Below, in pieces: positions 50,185 through 51,839 of a stretch of DNA of 51,839 nt. The DNA comes from DASWHF01 sp036393295. GTDB lineage: Bacteria > Pseudomonadota > Gammaproteobacteria > Acidiferrobacterales > UBA6901. The notes beneath the pieces are model-generated. The model saw only the letters and a program-made list of their open reading frames with translations, was not told the origin of the DNA and searched no databases. Location: contig DASWHF010000073.1 of NCBI GenBank assembly GCA_036393295.1, forward strand, positions 1-51,839. Reading direction: 5' to 3'. The position numbers were made by a program, and so were the translations under genes. Each line of letters opens with the position of its first letter. The first letter of the stretch is position 1.

Positions 50185-51839
50185 TTACTTGTGCTGTATC
50201 CAGGTTTCGCGTACCCGATCCTCGTCGGCCTTCTCCGAGGCCTTGACCAGATCCGCGGCGTTCGTGCTGGCGAGCTTGTGCTCGATGCGCCCGGCGCCGG
50301 TACCGCCGCCCTGGATGATGATGATATCCGACGGCGCGCCGCTCGAGACCTTGGTGCCGGTCACGCCGGTCGATACGCCGCCCACGAGGACGCGGTCGTC
50401 GCCGTCGATCTGGCCGTCGTCGTCCAGGTCGAAGGTGTCGTCGAGGCGCCCGCCGTTGACGCTGTCGAGCTCCATGAACCAGCCCTCGCCGCCCGGCCGG
50501 CACGGCGTATCACTGGGGATCTGGGTGGTGAAGATCACCCGGCCCTTGCGCAGCACCGAGTTGGTGACCTGCTTCTCGCCCGGTGACGGCAGGTCGACCA
50601 GCCAGCCCAGATGTGAAGTGCCGGTGACCGTGCCGATACGCCAGTTGATCGGGTTGTCGGTGATGGTGCGCACGATCTTGCCGGACGCGTTGAACTCGGA
50701 CGACAGTGTCTGAGTCAGCAGGTCGCCGCGGTTCACGGTAGTGGCGGTGGCAGCGGGGGCAAGCTTGTCCCAGATGCCATAGAAGGTCTGCGGCTGGGCC
50801 CCGGTCGGGTTGTTATCCGCCGCCTCCAGGTACTTGCCGGTGCCGAAGTGCACGAGCTGGCCGCCGAGCGGATGATCCGAAACCTGCGGCCGCGTGGTGA
50901 TCGGCTGCGGGACATTGGCGCTGTCCTTCGCGGTGAACACCTTCACACGGCTGTCGGCAACCGTCGCCCAGTTCGCCGTGCTGGGGTTGCGCACGTCGAA
51001 GCGCCACAGGTTGCCCTGCTGATCGCCGGCGTAGATGAAGTCGGTCACGTAGTCGCCGTTCAGGTCCACTGCGGCCGGCGACCCGATGCCGTTCGGTGTC
51101 GTCGTATCGCCCACGCCGGTGTCGAGCTTGATGAAGTCCGACCCGGCCGTCCAGCTGCCGTCGATGCCGTCCTCGAGGAAGACGATGTAGACATAGCCGT
51201 GCCCGTCGCCGGGGCTGACGTTGTTATAGCCGCTGCCGAAGATCGCCGCCCATTTGCCGTTGGCCATCCTGGCGATCGATGGCTGGGAATAGGCATAGCC
51301 CAGATCCGGGTCGGTGAACTCCCAGAGCACCAGGCGGTCGGCGTTCGACTCGTTGAACGATGAAGGATCGGTGATGTCCAGGGCGAAGTAGCCGCGGCCG
51401 CCCTTGCGCAGGCCGCTGACCAGCACCGTGCGCCAGTCCTTGCCGGTGGTCACGCCGGGGATGCTGATGTAGACGTCGGCGTACATCGGGCTGCCGTCGA
51501 CGAAGTAGCGATGCGCGTAGGTGCGCGCGGTGAGCTGGGTCAGGTTCGGATAGATCTCCGCCGGAACGTAGGCGAGCGCCTCCTCGCCGGTATCGGCGTC
51601 GAAGGCGTGGAACATGCCGTCGTTGGCGCCGACGTAGAGCATCTGTCGGCGGCTGGTGTTGGCGCTGTCGTTCTTGAACGCGCGGTAGGACTCCGCTTCG
51701 ATGGTTTCCGGATACAGGAACGCCGGCTTGCCGACGAACAGCGGCGCCGAATTGATGATGTCGCCAAGGCGGCCGGTGTTGGACTTGGCGCAGGGCACCG
51801 GACTGCCGTTGATGTCGCGGCAACTGCGCACCCGATAGT
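50185..51839 (-). CDS. pilY1: PilY1 type IV pilus tip adhesin, C-terminal part (cut by window edge)
   Basis: About 551 C-terminal residues. The 5' part lies beyond the window, with an open frame to the last base. The region is the beta-propeller domain: GDIINSAP, YVGANDGMFHAFDADTGEE, VLVSGLRKGGRGYFALDITDP and AAIFGSGYNN. The calcium site D-x-N-x-D-x-V-x-D (51040-51066) matches that needed by Pseudomonas PilY1 for regulated pilus retraction. A second EF-hand-like Asp cluster, DLDDDGQIDGDD (50395-50430), lies near the C-terminus. It caps pili and mediates adhesion and surface sensing. PilX, PilW, PilV and FimT/U would be expected beyond the window. Confidence 0.95.
   Translation of the reverse strand, partial: YRVRSCRDINGSPVPCAKSNTGRLGDIINSAPLFVGKPAFLYPETIEAESYRAFKNDSANTSRRQMLYVGANDGMFHAFDADTGEEALAYVPAEIYPNLTQLTARTYAHRYFVDGSPMYADVYISIPGVTTGKDWRTVLVSGLRKGGRGYFALDITDPSSFNESNADRLVLWEFTDPDLGYAYSQPSIARMANGKWAAIFGSGYNNVSPGDGHGYVYIVFLEDGIDGSWTAGSDFIKLDTGVGDTTTPNGIGSPAAVDLNGDYVTDFIYAGDQQGNLWRFDVRNPSTANWATVADSRVKVFTAKDSANVPQPITTRPQVSDHPLGGQLVHFGTGKYLEAADNNPTGAQPQTFYGIWDKLAPAATATTVNRGDLLTQTLSSEFNASGKIVRTITDNPINWRIGTVTGTSHLGWLVDLPSPGEKQVTNSVLRKGRVIFTTQIPSDTPCRPGGEGWFMELDSVNGGRLDDTFDLDDDGQIDGDDRVLVGGVSTGVTGTKVSSGAPSDIIIIQGGGTGAGRIEHKLASTNAADLVKASEKADEDRVRETWIQHK

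Overview
The window is about 52 kb of high-GC DNA with the gene content and order of a gammaproteobacterium. The strongest evidence is the block ispB / rplU-rpmA-obgE-proB / rpsT / murJ / ribF-ileS-lspA-fkpB-ispH followed by pilE-pilY2-pilY1, which I recall in nearly the same order from Pseudomonas. A System I cytochrome c maturation operon, a twelve-gene type II secretion (T2SS) operon and PilSR-controlled type IV pili fit a chemolithotrophic or respiratory gammaproteobacterium of the Chromatiales/Acidiferrobacterales kind. That lineage guess is inference only.

Layout. (1) 23-3237, minus strand: ccmABCDE-ccmG, with ccmF absent between ccmE and ccmG. A ~155-bp MITE-like element sits just upstream of ccmA, followed by tRNA-Arg(CCU) and tRNA-Ala(CGC). 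(2) 3995-8930, plus strand: a DUF3187 outer-membrane-type protein, a Crp/Fnr-family regulator, and two paralogous proteins built from three and two copies of a ~180-residue repeat marked by YNGxDNL. The second paralogue has a perfect TGTGA-N6-TCACA operator placed as for a class II activator. (3) 9241-21391, plus strand: gspCDEFGHIJKLMN, interrupted by small palindromic repeats between gspE/gspF and gspG/gspH. (4) 21705-31534: an accessory glycan region. On the plus strand it holds a sugar aminotransferase, a methyltransferase, a sulfotransferase and a flippase-like membrane protein. On the minus strand it holds a FemAB/GNAT-like transferase, a GT4, a methyltransferase, a polyprenyl-phosphate-type GT2 and a TMTC-like GT-C/TPR protein. 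(5) 31886-35881, minus strand: pilA preceded by a sigma-54-type promoter region, then pilR and pilS. (6) 35976-37371, minus strand: a PP0621-family protein, tRNA-Pro(CGG), ispB. (7) 37681-49195: the housekeeping block, mostly plus strand with rpsT on the minus strand. (8) 49247-51839, minus strand: pilE, a PilY2-like protein and the C-terminal part of pilY1, cut by the window edge.

How the parts connect. The T2SS operon supplies an envelope secretion machine, and the two repeat proteins just upstream of it are plausible surface or secreted products. The pilA region links a pilin, its two-component regulator, a GT2 able to make a lipid-phosphate sugar and a membrane GT-C transferase, which suggests pilin O-glycosylation. 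Two families of dispersed palindromic (REP/BIME-like) repeats occupy many intergenic spaces. No transposase, CRISPR array, rRNA or prophage gene was seen.
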